Shown in pieces: positions 57,843 to 64,000 of a stretch of 64,000 nt of DNA. The stretch is from JAAYZM01 sp964510785 (GTDB lineage: Bacteria > Actinomycetota > Actinomycetes > Actinomycetales > Cellulomonadaceae), in NCBI GenBank assembly GCA_964510785.1, contig CAZECM010000010.1, positions 3,056 to 67,055 of the forward strand, given 5' to 3'. The notes under the pieces were generated by a model. That model was not told the DNA's origin and did no database searches. It saw only the letters and a program-made list of their open reading frames with translations. The first letter of the stretch is position 1, and each line of letters starts with the position of its first letter. The position numbers and the translations under genes are program-made.

Positions 57843-58511
57843 ATGAACGCCCATGAGCCGACGAGTGTCGACCCTCCAGCATCCCGAACCGACCAGCCGA
57901 GTAGCTCTCGGTCACTCTTCGCCCGCTACCGAATCATCACCGTCGTCCTGGTGCTGCTTGCCGCGGCTTTAGTAACGGCGGGGTTGGCCCGCTCCCTGTC
58001 TGGAGCTGGAGCGCAGGACTCCGGCACAGCGATCAGCAGGGCGGTCACCGAGTACCCGCCCGACAGTCGCGCGGAACCGGTGGACTTGTCGGGAACAGGC
58101 TTGACCGGTGAGAGCATCGAGATCGGGACGTGGCGCGGTGCCGTCGTCGTGATCAACGTTTGGGGCTCGTGGTGCGCACCATGTCGGCAGGAGGCCCCGG
58201 TACTCGCGGCGGCGTCGTCGGCGTACGCCGATGAAGGTGTGCAGTTCCTCGGCGTTAACGTGCGCGATAACGCGGCGGCAGCAATAGCGTTTGAGGAGAG
58301 CTACGGGATCACGTACCCGAGCATCGACGACAGCGACGGAAGAGCACTCCTGAGCCTGGCCCAGCATCTTCCCGGCTCCGGAGTTCCGGTGACGCTGATC
58401 CTGGACCGCGACGGGCGTCCTGCTGCTCGCATCCTCGGAGCGGTTGAAGAGTCGACCCTGACCTCCTTGCTGGACACGATCCTCGCCGAGCAGGCTCCGG
58501 ACCGAACATGA
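57843..58511 (+). CDS. TlpA/ResA-like membrane-anchored thioredoxin
   Basis: This 222-residue protein has a membrane helix (about 30-50) and an outer thioredoxin fold with WCAPC (about 110-114), INVWGSWCAPCRQE and a GVPVTLILDRDG cis-Pro region. In system II it reduces the apocytochrome CxxCH motif so that heme can be attached. It receives electrons through CcdA, whose gene overlaps its stop by ATGA. It heads the tlpA-ccdA-resB-ccsA operon. Confidence 0.87.
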   Translation: MNAHEPTSVDPPASRTDQPSSSRSLFARYRIITVVLVLLAAALVTAGLARSLSGAGAQDSGTAISRAVTEYPPDSRAEPVDLSGTGLTGESIEIGTWRGAVVVINVWGSWCAPCRQEAPVLAAASSAYADEGVQFLGVNVRDNAAAAIAFEESYGITYPSIDDSDGRALLSLAQHLPGSGVPVTLILDRDGRPAARILGAVEESTLTSLLDTILAEQAPDRT

Positions 58512-59257
58512 CCGGCGCCTTGCAGGAGATCGTCGCTACCGGGCCGATGCTCGCGGCGGCAGCAGTAGCGGCCCTCGCAGGGTTGATCTCGTTCGTGTCT
58601 CCTTGTGTGCTCCCCGTGGTGCCTGGATATGTGTCTTACGTTGCCGGCGGTCCGTTGCTCGATCGAGGCGCGGCGACCCAGCGACGCCCGGTGATTGTCG
58701 GGACCACCTTGTTCATCTTGGGGTTCGCTGCGGTGTTCGTCGCCTACGGCGCCCTCTTTGGCGGACTGGGCGCCACTCTGCAGTCCTCCCAAGCCGTGCT
58801 CACGCGCATCCTGGGAGTTGTCGTCGTGATCATGGGACTGGTTCTTGCGGGCTGGTTTCCCGGGTCGCAGCGCCAGTTCCTCCCGCGCCTTCGTCCAAAG
58901 ACAGGCCTCGTCGGTGCCCCCCTGATGGGAGTCACCTTCGGCCTTGGATGGACACCGTGCCTCGGCCCGACGCTCGCGACAGTCCAGACGTTGGCGTTTA
59001 CCGAGGCCAGTGCAGGGCGCGGGGCAGCTCTAGCTGGCATCTATGCCGCCGGACTCGGACTGCCATTCGTCGCCGTCGGCCTAGGCATGCGACGCGCGCT
59101 CACCGCGACCGAATGGGCCCGCAAGCACACCGTTGCGATCAAGCGGGCTGGCGCAGTCATGCTCATCGCGACCGGGCTCATGCTGGCCACGGGCGTGTGG
59201 GATCAGATGATGCGGGCCCTGCAGTCGACCATCTCTGGCTTCACCACTGTCCTCTAG
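58508..59257 (+). CDS. ccdA: Cytochrome c biogenesis protein CcdA
   Basis: This 249-residue protein has six helices and single Cys residues in the two conserved membrane motifs (VSPCVLPVVPG and GWTPCLGPTLA). It carries electrons from cytosolic thioredoxin to the TlpA-like protein upstream. It begins in the previous stop codon (ATGA). Contrast it with the second CcdA-like protein at 49861, which has doubled cysteines. Confidence 0.9.
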   Translation: MTGALQEIVATGPMLAAAAVAALAGLISFVSPCVLPVVPGYVSYVAGGPLLDRGAATQRRPVIVGTTLFILGFAAVFVAYGALFGGLGATLQSSQAVLTRILGVVVVIMGLVLAGWFPGSQRQFLPRLRPKTGLVGAPLMGVTFGLGWTPCLGPTLATVQTLAFTEASAGRGAALAGIYAAGLGLPFVAVGLGMRRALTATEWARKHTVAIKRAGAVMLIATGLMLATGVWDQMMRALQSTISGFTTVL

Positions 59258-59280
59258 CGGCACGGAGACGAGCCACCCGA

Positions 59281-60999
59281 ATGATCACAAACGGAAGTCA
59301 AGAGACCACGATCAGGCAAGAGGGTTCTGCCACTCATGCCGCCCCCGAGTCCGCTCCACGCGAGGATTCGGGCGCGGGTGCGCTCGCCACGGAGTCCGTG
59401 GAGGGTACGGCTCGGCCTGGGGTGATGGCGATGCCGTCCCGCCCGTCCGGGCAAGGAGTGGTCCCATTGCTCCGCTGGGCATGGCGAACGTTGACCTCTA
59501 TGCGCATCGCGGTGCTGCTCCTGATTGCGCTGGCCCTGGCAGCGGTGCCGGGATCGCTTCTGCCTCAGCGTGGCGTCGCGTTCGACCCGGGCGCCGTTAC
59601 CAGGTTCATCGCGGATAACCCGGCGATAGGACCTTGGCTAGATCGCGTGGGGTTCTTCGAGGTCTACTCCTCGCCATGGTTCGCAGCGATCTACCTGCTG
59701 CTCATGGTCTCGATGACGGGTTGCGTGCTGCCTCGAGCTGCTCGTCTGTGGGAATCGGTGCGCGCAGCGCCGCCGCGGGCGCCGACCAACCTGGCGCGCC
59801 TGGACGATCATCGTCGCGTCACTGTGACTGCTGTGCCATCGCAGGTCTTGGACGTTGCGGCGTCTCACTTGCGAGCAAGAAGATTCCGCGTGGTGGTCGA
59901 TCAAGACTCCGTCCGGGCAGAGAAGGGGTACCTGCGCGAACTCGGCAATCTCGTGTTCCACCTGTCACTGCTCGTGCTGCTCGTTGGCGTGGCGATCGGC
60001 TCGTTGTTCGGGTTCGAGGGCCGCGTGATCGTCGTTGAGGGCGGCTCGTTTACGAACACGCGCCTGCAGTACGACGAGTTCACCCCCGGGCCCCTGACAG
60101 ACGCCGAGTCGCTGAGCCCGTTCTCGCTCACGCTCGACGACTTCACCGCCAAGTTCGAGACCTCCGGGCCCCAGATGGGAAGCGCACGAGACTTCCAGGC
60201 CGCTGTGAGCGTGCAGCGCACACCTGGTAGTGAGCCCGCTGCCGTCACGATCGAGGTCAACCATCCACTGGACGTCGAAGGCACCAAGCTCTTCCTCACG
60301 GGTCACGGGTACGCCCCGGTGGTGAGTGTCCGTGACGGTCGCGAAAAGCCAGTCTTCAATGGCCCCGTGGTGTTCATTCCCTTCGACGGGAACCTGTCCT
60401 CCGAAGGGGTGATCAAGGTCCCGGACGCGCAGCCGACCCAGTTGGGGTTCGAAGGCTTCTTCCTCCCCACGGCCTCCGTCGACCCATCTCTTGGACCCCG
60501 CTCGCTCTATCCCGACCTTGTTGACCCTCAACTTCTTCTCACCGCTTACACCGGTGACCTCGGTCTTGCAGGGCAGCCGCAGTCGGTGTTCCGCCTGGAC
60601 AAGAACGAACTGACGCAGGTGTTCGACGGGACCCAGCCGTTCGCGCGCGCACTTAGTCCCGGGGAGTCCATGACGTTGCCCGATGCCCAGGGCACCTTGA
60701 CTTTTGAGTCGGTGTCCCGGTTCGCGAACTTTCAGATCGCCCACGATCCCGGCAAGGAGATCTCGCTTGTTGGAGCGGTCGCACTGATGCTCGGGCTCAC
60801 CATCTCGCTCGGGGTCCGCCGGCGCCGAATCTGGATCCGCGTGGCGAGCACCCCGGAAGGGTCCACGACGGCCGAGGTCGCAACCTACGCATTGACCCGC
60901 CGTGGCCCGGTCGCGGACGAACTCTCTTCAGTAGTCGCCGCGATGTCGGGCATCGAACCGGACGACATCGACACTTCCCCGCAGAATCGAGAGGACTGA
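59281..60999 (+). CDS. resB: Cytochrome c biogenesis protein ResB (Ccs1)
   Basis: This 572-residue protein has an about 65-residue hydrophilic N-terminus, three membrane helices (LTSMRIAVLLLIALALAAVPGSLLP, FAAIYLLLMVSMTGCVLP and GNLVFHLSLLVLLVGVAIGSLFG), a large extracytoplasmic domain and a final helix with VGAVALMLGLTISL. This is the ResB/Ccs1 layout that forms the heme-delivery synthetase with CcsA. The ATG at 59281 is preferred. The neighbouring ccsA gene starts two bases after its stop. Confidence 0.88.
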   Translation: MITNGSQETTIRQEGSATHAAPESAPREDSGAGALATESVEGTARPGVMAMPSRPSGQGVVPLLRWAWRTLTSMRIAVLLLIALALAAVPGSLLPQRGVAFDPGAVTRFIADNPAIGPWLDRVGFFEVYSSPWFAAIYLLLMVSMTGCVLPRAARLWESVRAAPPRAPTNLARLDDHRRVTVTAVPSQVLDVAASHLRARRFRVVVDQDSVRAEKGYLRELGNLVFHLSLLVLLVGVAIGSLFGFEGRVIVVEGGSFTNTRLQYDEFTPGPLTDAESLSPFSLTLDDFTAKFETSGPQMGSARDFQAAVSVQRTPGSEPAAVTIEVNHPLDVEGTKLFLTGHGYAPVVSVRDGREKPVFNGPVVFIPFDGNLSSEGVIKVPDAQPTQLGFEGFFLPTASVDPSLGPRSLYPDLVDPQLLLTAYTGDLGLAGQPQSVFRLDKNELTQVFDGTQPFARALSPGESMTLPDAQGTLTFESVSRFANFQIAHDPGKEISLVGAVALMLGLTISLGVRRRRIWIRVASTPEGSTTAEVATYALTRRGPVADELSSVVAAMSGIEPDDIDTSPQNRED

Positions 61000-61001
61000 C
61001 C

Positions 61002-61982
61002 ATGCCCAACCCCGTCTTCCTGGCAGAACTCAGCGACCGGCTGATATACGGCGCGATCGCCGTTTACGTCCTAGCGATGCTCGCCTACGCCTACCAGGCG
61101 GCCACGCGCACCCGGTCCATAGCTTCGGAGCTGGCTCGGCAGGCAGTGCCCGTGACCACCTCGGCGGCGGTCGTCGCGTCCCCTGTCGCGCAGGCGCCCC
61201 CCGGCACCCGGAGCTTGAGCGCCCCAGCGGGCCGCCGCGTCGAACGGGTCGCGGCATCGCTGACGACGCTTGCGTTCGTGTTGCACTTCGTGGGCCTCCT
61301 CAGCCGAGGCCTGGCTGCGGGGCGTGCACCCTGGGGAAACATGTACGAGTTCACCGTTGCTGGCACTCTCGCAGCCACGGGTGCCTACCTGGTGTTCCTT
61401 CGACGCCGCCCGGTGCGCGACCTCGGAGTGTGGATCGTCGCATTGGTCACCTTGTGCCTCGGGCTGGCTGTGACAGTTCTGTATACCCCTGCCGGCGACC
61501 TTGTCCCTGCGCTCAACTCGTACTGGCTCGTGATTCACGTTTCAGCAGCGATCATCGCCGGCGGAGTCTTCACCGTGGGCGCGGCGGCGACCTGCCTGTA
61601 CCTGCTTCGCCGGCGGGCGGATGTGCGTGCTGGCGAAGCCGCCACGCGTGGCTACGCCGGATGGCTGCCTGCGGCCAGCACGCTGGAAGGGGTGGCACAC
61701 ACCGCCCACCTGTTCGCCTTCCCCGTCTGGACCTTCGCTGTCCTCGCCGGTGCCGTCTGGGCTGAGGACTCCTGGGGCCGATACTGGGGCTGGGACCCCA
61801 AGGAGACTTGGGCGTTCATCACCTGGGTCTTCTACGCCGCCTACCTCCACGCGCAGTCGACCGCCGGGTGGCGCGGCAAGAAGGCCGGGTGGCTGGCATT
61901 GGCGGGATACCTCGCGTATCTCTTCAACTTCGTCGGCGTCAACCTGTTCATCAACGGCCTGCATTCTTATGCCGGTGTGTGA
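61002..61982 (+). CDS. ccsA: Cytochrome c biogenesis protein CcsA/ResC
   Basis: This 326-residue protein has eight membrane helices and the heme-handling WWD motif WGRYWGWDPKETWAFITW, plus conserved His residues in VLHFVGLL, LVIHVSAAI and VAHTAHLFAF. With ResB it moves heme out and ligates it to apocytochrome c. It ends the operon at 61982. Confidence 0.9.
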   Translation: MPNPVFLAELSDRLIYGAIAVYVLAMLAYAYQAATRTRSIASELARQAVPVTTSAAVVASPVAQAPPGTRSLSAPAGRRVERVAASLTTLAFVLHFVGLLSRGLAAGRAPWGNMYEFTVAGTLAATGAYLVFLRRRPVRDLGVWIVALVTLCLGLAVTVLYTPAGDLVPALNSYWLVIHVSAAIIAGGVFTVGAAATCLYLLRRRADVRAGEAATRGYAGWLPAASTLEGVAHTAHLFAFPVWTFAVLAGAVWAEDSWGRYWGWDPKETWAFITWVFYAAYLHAQSTAGWRGKKAGWLALAGYLAYLFNFVGVNLFINGLHSYAGV

Positions 61983-62399
61983 GAGACAACCTTGACGGAG
62001 CCGCTCGGGGACTTCGCTCCCAAGCGAACGCGTGCCGAACCGGCCAGCGCGAAGGAGTGGCCCGTGGCCGCAGGCGGCCCGACATCGTCGGACACTCCGT
62101 GTCGCGTGAACTCTTCCCCCCCTCCAGGCTTCGAGACCTTCCACTCCCTCACAGCCCCGTCGTCACCAACGACATGAGCCACGACATATAGCGGCGGCGC
62201 TGGCGTCACTGTCGGTCCCGGCTGGGATGCTGCATGCATGCCTGACAGCGCGCCAACCCGTGATCGGGGACCGAAGCGGCCATCCCTCGAGCTGCCGCTA
62301 GGCGCGCGGTCGTGCGGAGGGCGCGGCCGGCAGCGCGGCGGCCGTTGGGAGCCATGCGACTCGACTAATCTGACCGGCGAGCGAGCGGCGATCGAGGTG
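61983..62399. other. Intergenic region without a convincing gene
   Basis: These 417 bases separate ccsA from the toxin-antitoxin-like module. A TTG-started ORF (61992-62177) has no family or ribosome site. A TAATCT at 62366-62371 could be a -10 box for the module. Nothing else is evident. Confidence 0.5.
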
Positions 62400-62735
62400 A
62401 TGTCACGCTCTAGTGACGACGCGAGACTGCTGCGGCGGGAGATGCTCACAAGCATGCGGCTCGCTGAACAGGGGCAACTGACGTACGGCAAGAAGGCCGA
62501 CGTCTACGCGTGCTCCTCTGCTGAGCTCGTGCTGGAGATGCGCTTCGACCACCGCGTGCAGTATCCCGACGGGCTGCGCGCGGTGCGGTTGTACTTCTCT
62601 GAGCCGGACAGCATGCCTGGTGTCCTACTGTCGGCAAAGCTCGCCGCCAAACCTGCCACGGTCGAGGGCTTGGACCTGCAGGACGAGCACATCGCGGACG
62701 CTCAGTTGCGTGTGGAGAAGCACCTCGGGCTATGA
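62400..62735 (+). CDS. Candidate RelE/HigB-type toxin of a TAC-like module
   Basis: This protein of about 111 residues has the layout of RelE/HigB toxins: N-terminal helices (DDARLLRREMLTSMRLAEQGQL) and then a beta-sheet (ADVYACSSAELVLEMRF and LRAVRLYFSEPDSMPGVLLSAKL) followed by a C-terminal helix. The match is by pattern only and no catalytic residue is certain. ATG 62400 is preferred. It ends at the ATGA that could start the XRE antitoxin gene, and a SecB-like gene follows. The order toxin, antitoxin, SecB-like matches TAC systems such as Rv1955-Rv1957. Confidence 0.5.
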   Translation: MSRSSDDARLLRREMLTSMRLAEQGQLTYGKKADVYACSSAELVLEMRFDHRVQYPDGLRAVRLYFSEPDSMPGVLLSAKLAAKPATVEGLDLQDEHIADAQLRVEKHLGL

Positions 62736-62746
62736 TTTCACCCCGC

Positions 62747-62766
62747 AGTTGCGCTGCAGCGCAACT
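62747..62766. promoter_or_regulatory. 20-bp perfect palindrome, probable antitoxin operator
   Basis: AGTTGCGCTGCAGCGCAACT is a perfect palindrome between the candidate toxin and antitoxin starts. It lies 22 bases before the GTG at 62789 and is the natural target of the XRE antitoxin. Confidence 0.75.
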
Positions 62767-62788
62767 CTCCGCATGCGAAAGTAGATCC

Positions 62789-63181
62789 GTGGACCTTGAG
62801 ACCCTGCTCGGTATCGACCCCGCCGACCCCCGAGACCGCCTTGCTGACTACATCGTCACGGCCGACGAGGATCTCATGCGCGAACTAGTCGCCCGGCGCA
62901 AGGAGCTCGGGCTGCGTCAGGAGGACGTCGCCGAGCGCATGGGCATCGACAAGAGCAACGTCTCGCGCATCGAGCGCGGTGACCGGGATCTTCTCCAGTC
63001 GACGCTGCGCCGCTACCTCATGGCGATTGACTCCGTCGTCGTGCACGAGGTGCGAGCGTTCGAGGACATCGACTGTGCCCGCAAGGCCGCCCACTACTAC
63101 TCGAGCGACGCGCACGCCTACGCGCAACGTACGAAACCCATGCCGCAGCGGACCGTCCAGAGCGCCCACATCTATGTCTGA
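62789..63181 (+). CDS. XRE-family antitoxin-like regulator with aromatic C-terminal extension
   Basis: This protein of about 130 residues has a classic HTH_3 domain (LVARRKELGLRQEDVAERMGIDKSNVSRIERGDRDLLQSTLRRYLMAI) followed by a 45-residue tail rich in Tyr, His and Ala (ARKAAHYYSSDAHAYAQ). In TAC antitoxins such a tail (the chaperone-addiction region) makes folding depend on the SecB-like partner. I chose GTG 62789 because the alternative ATG 62732 would code through the palindrome; ATG 62732 overlaps the toxin stop and remains possible. The 3' end overlaps the SecB-like gene by eight bases. Confidence 0.68.
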   Translation: MDLETLLGIDPADPRDRLADYIVTADEDLMRELVARRKELGLRQEDVAERMGIDKSNVSRIERGDRDLLQSTLRRYLMAIDSVVVHEVRAFEDIDCARKAAHYYSSDAHAYAQRTKPMPQRTVQSAHIYV

Positions 63182-63674
63182 GCCCTCGCAGGCGGTGCGC
63201 GACTTCGTCGCGGGAGTGGAACTGCGCGAGATCGACCACTACGAGTTGTCCGCGGTACGCGGGCTGCCAGGATCGGATGGCATTCGCCCGGTGATCGGCC
63301 CAGGGCGCCTGGACGAAGGCTCCGGGGGCGACGACGTCGACAACGAACTGAACGTCTTCTGGACGGGCGACCGTGCGCAGGTCTTGGTGCGATTGCACTC
63401 GACATTGCGCAGTGACGCTGGCGAGATCCGCGTCGGCACCCAGGCCGAGTACACCGTTGCCGAAGACGTGCGCGGCGCGTCGGTTGAGGTTGAGTGGGAG
63501 TTCGTCAACCGCGTGGCGATCATGGCGATCGTCCCCTACACCCGCGCCGCCGTCGCCGAACTGTCCTCGCGGGTGTTCGGCGTGACCTACACGTTGAGCG
63601 TCATCCGCCCCGGGGACATCACTTTTGCCCCCCAAGAGCGCGCAGCCGGGCAGATCGAGGCGGACTCGGAATAG
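63174..63674 (+). CDS. SecB-like protein, probable TAC chaperone
   Basis: This 166-residue protein has a C-terminal half that follows the SecB pattern: EFVNRVAIMAIVPYTRAAVAELSSRVFG, then LSVIRPGDITF, which aligns with the P-Y-x-R-x-x-x-x-x-L-x-x-R segment and following strand of SecB. The front half supplies the beta strands (VFWTGDRAQVLVRLHSTLRS). Actinobacteria lack a general SecB export route in most lineages, so a SecB-like protein behind an XRE antitoxin is best read as a TAC chaperone that protects the antitoxin. ATG 63174 overlaps the antitoxin gene. Confidence 0.6.
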   Translation: MSEPSQAVRDFVAGVELREIDHYELSAVRGLPGSDGIRPVIGPGRLDEGSGGDDVDNELNVFWTGDRAQVLVRLHSTLRSDAGEIRVGTQAEYTVAEDVRGASVEVEWEFVNRVAIMAIVPYTRAAVAELSSRVFGVTYTLSVIRPGDITFAPQERAAGQIEADSE

Positions 63675-63834
63675 CGTCATTGTGGCCTTGGCCGTTATGT
63701 GGCGGGGTTCTGTCGCCGCTTCGTGAGTTCCCTGATGATCGGGCGAATCGTCCCGTGGGTCGATCCCCAACTGACACAGCCTCGTTCGCACGCTTAGCGA
63801 CTCCGGGCTGCGTAAACCACTTCAGTCCTCGCTG

Positions 63835-63847
63835 TATAGTTCAGCGC
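63835..63847 (+). promoter_or_regulatory. -10 box directly before the CmtR-like gene
   Basis: TATAGT (63835-63840) lies seven bases before the ATG at 63848, so transcription would start at or next to the start codon, giving a leaderless mRNA. The -35 region is weak. Confidence 0.5.
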
Positions 63848-64000
63848 ATGCTGACCATTGCTTCTCGCCTGGACGTGATGAACCGGTTGGGCCGCGCGCT
63901 GGCCGACCCGACCAGGTCCCGGATCATCCTGACGCTGCTCGACCGGCCGGCCTACCCGGCAGAGCTGGCCCGCGATCTGGACCTCACACGCTCCAACGTG
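63848..64000 (+). CDS. ArsR-family regulator, CmtR-like, 5' part
   Basis: The first 51 residues (MLTIASRLDVMNRLGRALADPTRSRIILTLLDRPAYPAELARDLDLTRSNV) resemble CmtR, the Cd/Pb-sensing repressor of mycobacteria, including RLGRALADPTR and LDLTRSNV. The sensing cysteines would lie further on, beyond the window; the Cys that CmtR has near the turn before helix 4 is replaced here (RPAYPAEL), so the metal specificity is open. It suggests that a cadmium/lead exporter follows. Confidence 0.75.
   Translation, partial: MLTIASRLDVMNRLGRALADPTRSRIILTLLDRPAYPAELARDLDLTRSNV

Noticed and set aside
61992..62177. TTG-started ORF after ccsA
   Set aside because: No ribosome site, no recognisable fold, Ser/Pro-rich composition.

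Overview
The window is GC-rich DNA with actinobacterial hallmarks: a proteasome activator (Bpa/PafE), a complete cvnABCD 'conservon', a WhiB protein, an SCO6880-type conjugation protein, frequent GTG starts and tightly overlapping genes. A member of the Micrococcales (Cellulomonas/Promicromonospora relatives) fits best, but that is an inference. A 100-N scaffold gap lies at 3749-3848, so linkage across it is only scaffold-level.

1-15.7 kb looks like chromosomal backbone. It holds the end of a CUT1 sugar ABC transporter operon (binding protein and two permeases), an EamA exporter, a PLP-dependent decarboxylase broken by a single-base frameshift beside the gap, bpa, an AGE-family sugar isomerase, a quinone oxidoreductase, the cvn operon (a 1500-residue sensor kinase, a roadblock protein, a DUF742 protein and a small GTPase), a PIN protein, a SnoaL-like protein and a cluster of tRNA-Ser(UGA), tRNA-Ser(GCU) and tRNA-Arg(ACG).

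15.7-40.2 kb is an integrative/conjugative-type element abutting tRNA-Arg. Divergent XRE regulators share a perfect palindrome. They are followed by about ten small regulatory or unknown genes, then a type IV secretion cluster (M23 peptidase, VirB8-like and small membrane proteins, VirB6/TrbL-like, SCO6880, VirB4-like ATPase, VirD4-like coupling protein) and large surface or secreted proteins (an LPETG repeat adhesin and a CAP-domain protein). No integrase and no relaxase is visible, so either the element continues beyond the window or it depends on other elements.

40.2-62 kb is a metal, mainly copper, island. It has a CDF exporter with a divergent ArsR repressor, a CopB-type ATPase, a Csp-like Cys-rich copper store, a two-component system, a DUF305 lipoprotein, an overlooked 43-residue Cys-Cys peptide, an Lgt paralogue, a glutaredoxin/CcdA/redoxin operon, CsoR, a cupredoxin-CopA-YHS fusion ATPase, CueP, and a system II cytochrome c maturation operon (TlpA-CcdA-ResB-CcsA). 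Two regulatory codes can be read from the DNA. CsoR-type palindromes precede both copper ATPases. A seven-copy direct repeat, CTTCATC-N4-CTTCATC, lies upstream of the copper-handling operons, always in the orientation of its target, and is probably the binding site of the response regulator encoded here.

62.4-63.7 kb holds a three-gene module (RelE/HigB-like candidate toxin, XRE antitoxin with a C-terminal extension, SecB-like protein) resembling toxin-antitoxin-chaperone (TAC) systems, with a 20-bp perfect palindrome in front of the antitoxin. The window ends inside a CmtR-like ArsR-family regulator.
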